Below are positions 61,228 through 64,000 of a stretch of 64,000 nucleotides of DNA, one piece after another. The translations under genes were made by a program, and so were the position numbers. The notes beneath the pieces were generated by a model. It searched no databases. It was not told where the DNA came from and worked only from the letters and a program-made list of their open reading frames with translations. The DNA is from an uncultured Bacteroidales bacterium (GTDB lineage Bacteria > Bacteroidota > Bacteroidia > Bacteroidales > Paludibacteraceae). The DNA lies in assembly GCA_900542355.1 (NCBI GenBank), contig UQNE01000006.1, forward strand, positions 52,952 to 116,951. Direction: 5' to 3'. Numbering within the stretch: the stretch's first letter is position 1; the number at the start of each line of letters is the position of its first letter.

Positions 61228-62091
61228 ATGATTTTATATCCTAACTGCAAAATAAATATCGGGTTGCATATCGTAGGCAAGCGGGCGGACGGTTACCACA
61301 ACTTGGAAACACTGTTCTACCCTGTCTATGCGTTACACGATGAGTTGGAGATATGCCCTGCGGATACCTTTTCTTTCGAGCAAGAGGGTATCGCTGTCGA
61401 TTGCCCCGCTGATGACAACCTCATCATAAAATGCTATCATCGTATGCGCAATCGATACCCGCAGATAGGCAATGTAAGCATACGCTTTCGCAAGAACATC
61501 CCGTTTGGTGCCGGTTTGGGCGGGGGGAGCAGCGATGCAGCACACACTGCTATCGCACTCAACCAACTATTTGGCTTAGGATTATCGACCGAGGCATTAG
61601 CCCAAGAGGTGCTGCCGCTCGGGGCTGATTGTCCGTACTTTATCTACAATACGCCTTGCTACGCAGAGGGTATTGGCGACCGACTGACCCCCGTAGATTT
61701 CTCTCTCAGTGGTATGCAACTGCTGCTCTATAAACCCGCTTGCCATGTCTCTACCAAAGAGGCTTATGCGGGGATTGCCATTCGCGAATATGTTAGAGGG
61801 CATATTCTACAGTCTATTCGTTCTAAAAAACCACTATCCGAAATAAAAGATAGCCTCACCAACGACTTTGAGCAGACCGTTTTTGCCAAGCACCCGGAGA
61901 TAGGCGAACTGAAACAACGCCTCATCGCCGAGGGTGCCATATATGCCTCGATGAGCGGATCCGGTTCGGCAGTCTTTGCCTTGTTTGATACCAACACCGA
62001 TTTCAATGGCACCATCGGACAATACCAACCCATTATGCAATGCGTAATTCGAGACGAAGGGAACATTAATTATCATATAATTAGACATTAA
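61228..62091 (+). CDS. ispE: 4-diphosphocytidyl-2-C-methyl-D-erythritol kinase
   Basis: 287 residues of the GHMP kinase family, the fourth step of the MEP isoprenoid pathway (phosphorylation of CDP-ME with ATP). Lys8 is in YPNCKINIGL, the ATP-binding glycine loop is PFGAGLGGGSSD at 92-103, and Asp103 is the catalytic base. The third GHMP motif, YASMSGSGSAVFALF, lies near 240-254. The protein is cytosolic. It is the only MEP-pathway gene in the window; fmt follows 122 nt downstream. Confidence 0.96.
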   Translation: MILYPNCKINIGLHIVGKRADGYHNLETLFYPVYALHDELEICPADTFSFEQEGIAVDCPADDNLIIKCYHRMRNRYPQIGNVSIRFRKNIPFGAGLGGGSSDAAHTAIALNQLFGLGLSTEALAQEVLPLGADCPYFIYNTPCYAEGIGDRLTPVDFSLSGMQLLLYKPACHVSTKEAYAGIAIREYVRGHILQSIRSKKPLSEIKDSLTNDFEQTVFAKHPEIGELKQRLIAEGAIYASMSGSGSAVFALFDTNTDFNGTIGQYQPIMQCVIRDEGNINYHIIRH

Positions 62092-62120
62092 TTCCTCGTT
62101 TAGACCCCACCACCAACGCA

Positions 62121-62152
62121 TAATTATATGGTTAATTGATGACAATTATGTT
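62121..62152 (+). repeat. AT-rich interspersed repeat, shortened copy
   Basis: Starts TAATTATATGGTTAATTG and continues with GACAATTATG; a shortened form of the copies at 43045 and 43641. It lies between ispE and fmt. Confidence 0.6.
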
Positions 62153-62213
62153 TTGCTGACTATTAGATGTTCCACATCAATGACTATTTATGTTTTAACG
62201 GAGAAACAAATAT

Positions 62214-63185
62214 ATGACAAAGAAAGATTTGAGAATAGTATATATGGGTACGCCTGAGTTCGCAGTAGAGAGTCTGCGAGCATTGGTAGAAGGCGGATAC
62301 AATGTAGTGGCAGTGGTTACTATGCCCGATAAGCCGGCAGGACGGGGACACCAAGTGCAGTACTCCGCCGTCAAACAGTATGCCTTGCAGGCAGGACTTC
62401 CCCTACTCCAACCCGAGAAACTCAAAGACCCGACCTTTTTAGAGCAACTGCAATCCTATCAAGCCGACTTGCAGATAGTGGTAGCCTTCCGAATGCTACC
62501 CGAGGTTGTATGGGCAATGCCACGGTTAGGCACCTTCAATCTCCACGCTGCTCTCCTGCCGCAATACCGCGGGGCGGCTCCGCTCAACTGGGCCGTCATC
62601 AATGGCGACAAAGAGACCGGTGCCACTACTTTCATGCTCAAGCACGAGATTGACACCGGCAATATCATCCTCCAAGAGCGTATGCCCATTGGTGAAAACG
62701 AGAATGTAGGTAGCGTACACGACCGACTGATGCTTCTCGGCAAAGACCTTGTCATCAAGACCGTCGATTTGATTATCGACTGCGATACCCAAGGTATTCC
62801 CGTACCAACCACTCCACAACCGGAGATAAGCGACTTGCGGCCCGCGCCGAAGATATTCAAGGAGACTTGTGAGATACACTTCGCCGACAAGACCGCCCAA
62901 GAAGTTCACAATTTTGTTCGTGGTTTGAGTCCCTACCCTGCTGCGTGGTGCAACCTGACCATACACGACAAACGATATGAGAATGTGAAGGTGTATGAGG
63001 TACAACCGCTCAGCGACCAAGAGGCTGCGCCTTATTTGTCGCAAACCGACAATACCTCATCGCCGAGCGGCAAGGATATACTCGTGCCGTGCCGAGAGGG
63101 CTATGTACGCATACTCTCGCTCCAACTCCCGGGCAAAAAACGAATGGATGCCAAGGCTCTGCTCAACGGACTGCGTAATGCATAA
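62214..63185 (+). CDS. fmt: methionyl-tRNA formyltransferase
   Basis: 323 residues, the normal length. It formylates the initiator Met-tRNA using 10-formyl-tetrahydrofolate. The catalytic triad is complete: Asn109 and His111 in FNLHAALLPQYRGAAP, and Asp147 in HEIDTGNI. The C-terminal OB-like domain spans about 215-315. The last residues (RNA, then TAA) are encoded by the first units of a 7-nt ATTATGC-type array at 63173-63200, so the repeat has set the gene's end. Confidence 0.97.
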   Translation: MTKKDLRIVYMGTPEFAVESLRALVEGGYNVVAVVTMPDKPAGRGHQVQYSAVKQYALQAGLPLLQPEKLKDPTFLEQLQSYQADLQIVVAFRMLPEVVWAMPRLGTFNLHAALLPQYRGAAPLNWAVINGDKETGATTFMLKHEIDTGNIILQERMPIGENENVGSVHDRLMLLGKDLVIKTVDLIIDCDTQGIPVPTTPQPEISDLRPAPKIFKETCEIHFADKTAQEVHNFVRGLSPYPAAWCNLTIHDKRYENVKVYEVQPLSDQEAAPYLSQTDNTSSPSGKDILVPCREGYVRILSLQLPGKKRMDAKALLNGLRNA

Positions 63186-63200
63186 TGCATAATGCATAAT
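63173..63200 (-). repeat. 7-nt tandem array, family ATTATGC, overlapping the fmt stop
   Basis: Plus-strand units GCGTAAT, GCATAAT, GCATAAT, GCATAAT in exact 7-nt register. The first two units encode the last residues and the stop codon of fmt. Confidence 0.8.
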
Positions 63201-63215
63201 TACGCACAGACCTCC

Positions 63216-63251
63216 AATAGAATACCTAGAATATCCGGAGAATCTAAAAAA
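63216..63251 (+). repeat. 9-nt tandem array, family YCTAGAAYA (locus IV)
   Basis: Units AATAGAATA, CCTAGAATA, TCCGGAGAA, TCTAAAAAA. It ends 9 nt before the ATG of the HD-domain gene, the same kind of place as locus II before the amylase gene. Confidence 0.7.
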
Positions 63252-63260
63252 ACACCTCTT

Positions 63261-63824
63261 ATGATAGACTACAGAGAACTGATAAATAAATACTACACCG
63301 ATGCGCCCGAACTGAAGAATATCTTGTTGGCGCATAGTATGCAGGTGCGCGACCGTGCACTCTCGATTGTAGATGCCCATCCCGATTGGACGGCCGGCGG
63401 AGAGGTGAACCGAGACTTTGTCGAGGAGGCGGCTATGCTCCATGATATAGGTATCATCTACTGCAATGCACCTAAAATTTTCTGCAACGGCACACACCAA
63501 TACATCGAACACGGCTATTTAGGTGCAGAACTCCTGCGCAAGGAGGGACTCCCCAAACATGCACTCGTAGCAGAACGCCATACCGGTACGGGGATTACTA
63601 TGGAGCAAGTAATGCGAGAAGAACTGCCTATTCCCGTGCGGGACTATTGCCCCGTATCATTGGAAGAGAAAATAGTTTGCTATGCCGATAAATTCTATTC
63701 CAAAGGACATATCGGTGAGACGGTTGCCCTAAGCAAGATACGCCAACAGATTTGGAAGTACGGCCACGATGCGATCCTCCGTTGGGATAACCTCGTTACC
63801 CTCATGGACGAAAAACTCCAATAA
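63261..63824 (+). CDS. HD-domain phosphohydrolase-like protein
   Basis: 187 residues from the ATG at 63261 (MIDYRELINKYY); the longer frame upstream runs through repeats. The metal motifs of the HD superfamily are present: His25 in LAHSMQVRDRAL, His59-Asp60 in AAMLHDIGI, and His in the ERHTGTG segment near 110 with Asp in CYADKFYSK near 145. The HDIG-like sequence suggests a phosphatase or nucleotide hydrolase in the cytosol. The true substrate is unknown. A GC-rich inverted repeat follows. Confidence 0.88.
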   Translation: MIDYRELINKYYTDAPELKNILLAHSMQVRDRALSIVDAHPDWTAGGEVNRDFVEEAAMLHDIGIIYCNAPKIFCNGTHQYIEHGYLGAELLRKEGLPKHALVAERHTGTGITMEQVMREELPIPVRDYCPVSLEEKIVCYADKFYSKGHIGETVALSKIRQQIWKYGHDAILRWDNLVTLMDEKLQ

Positions 63825-63879
63825 CAACCTCCACACACACAACATATAATCGCCATAAATTATATGTTCCTTGCCCACC

Positions 63880-63935
63880 CCTCCCCAAGCCCCTCCAGAG
63901 GGGCTTGGGGAGGTCAATTCCTTTGGAGGGGATGT
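63880..63935. repeat. GC-rich inverted repeat with a 16-bp perfect stem
   Basis: CCTCCCCAAGCCCCTC (63880-63895) is perfectly complementary to GAGGGGCTTGGGGAGG (63898-63913), with a 2-nt loop. A further piece (CTTTGGAGGGG near 63921) matches the 25-nt unit at 56062. It could act as a terminator for the HD gene, but no clear T-run follows. An AT-rich repeat piece lies at 63958-63990. Confidence 0.75.
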
Positions 63936-64000
63936 TTGCAAAGAGGGAACAAAAAGAACATATAATTGCCATATAATTAAACATATAATTATGCATTCAT

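Overview
The window looks like chromosomal DNA from a member of the Bacteroidales (phylum Bacteroidota); the family cannot be fixed from sequence alone. Supporting signs are: 16 promoters of the Bacteroidota type (TTG, exactly 20 nt, TAnnTTTG); a seven-gene V-type ATPase operon of the Bacteroidota layout with a DUF2764 gene; type IX secretion-like C-terminal tails; a BspA-like leucine-rich-repeat protein; a SusA-like amylase; a CarboxypepD_reg-like protein; TlpA-type lipoproteins; and few Shine-Dalgarno sequences. I see no transposase, integrase, phage gene, CRISPR array or defence cassette. The gene content is mostly housekeeping and cell-envelope functions.

Layout. 1-7.6 kb (+): end of a membrane protein, an EptA-like phosphoethanolamine transferase, a secreted family 9 pectate lyase-like protein, a cysteine desulfidase-like protein and a BspA-like LRR protein. 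8.2-12.1 kb (-): orphan sensor kinase, FemAB-like transferase, hexapeptide acyltransferase, DUF354 glycosyltransferase-like protein. 12.6-21.9 kb (-): ribosomal protein S1, TonB-dependent receptor, secreted nuclease with a sorting tail, dihydrolipoyl dehydrogenase, MFS transporter, C_GCAxxG_C_C protein. 22.1-25.9 kb: lysophospholipid acyltransferase, MnmA, a frameshifted short peptide gene, an MFS exporter and a small lipoprotein. 26.3-34.9 kb (-): DUF5692 protein and the V-ATPase operon (E, DUF2764, A, B, D, I, K), whose K subunit carries the sodium-ligand residues. 35.9-43.4 kb: patatin-like phospholipase, NagB, thioredoxin-like lipoprotein, GlgB, YhcH-like protein, M13 peptidase, Dabb protein. 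43.7-50.4 kb: UDG-like protein, class A PBP, TPR protein, CarboxypepD_reg protein. 50.5-52.4 kb: tRNA-Gly(CCC), RNase P RNA and YihY. 52.4-64 kb: SusA-like amylase, flippase, Sfp-type PPTase, Fsr-like MFS, AspT/YidE-like transporter, Wzm-like ABC permease without its ATPase, IspE, Fmt and an HD-domain hydrolase.

How the genes fit together. GlgB, NagB, the SusA-like amylase and the pectate lyase point to a glycan-using, glycogen-storing cell. The V-ATPase, AspT-like and MFS proteins handle ions and solutes. PBP1A, EptA-like, FemAB-like, hexapeptide transferase, flippase and Wzm-like proteins build the envelope.

The most unusual feature is the non-coding DNA. Many spacers hold short-period degenerate tandem arrays in recurring families: an 11-nt unit (GGTCTCGACAA, five loci, each an exact multiple of 11), a 9-nt unit (YCTAGAAYA, four loci), a 7-nt unit (ATTATGC, about ten loci) and an 11-12-nt AT-rich unit, plus 14-, 21-, 25- and 40-nt tandem repeats. 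Some arrays supply the stop codon of a neighbouring gene. I know of no described function for them; this is the best candidate here for something undescribed.
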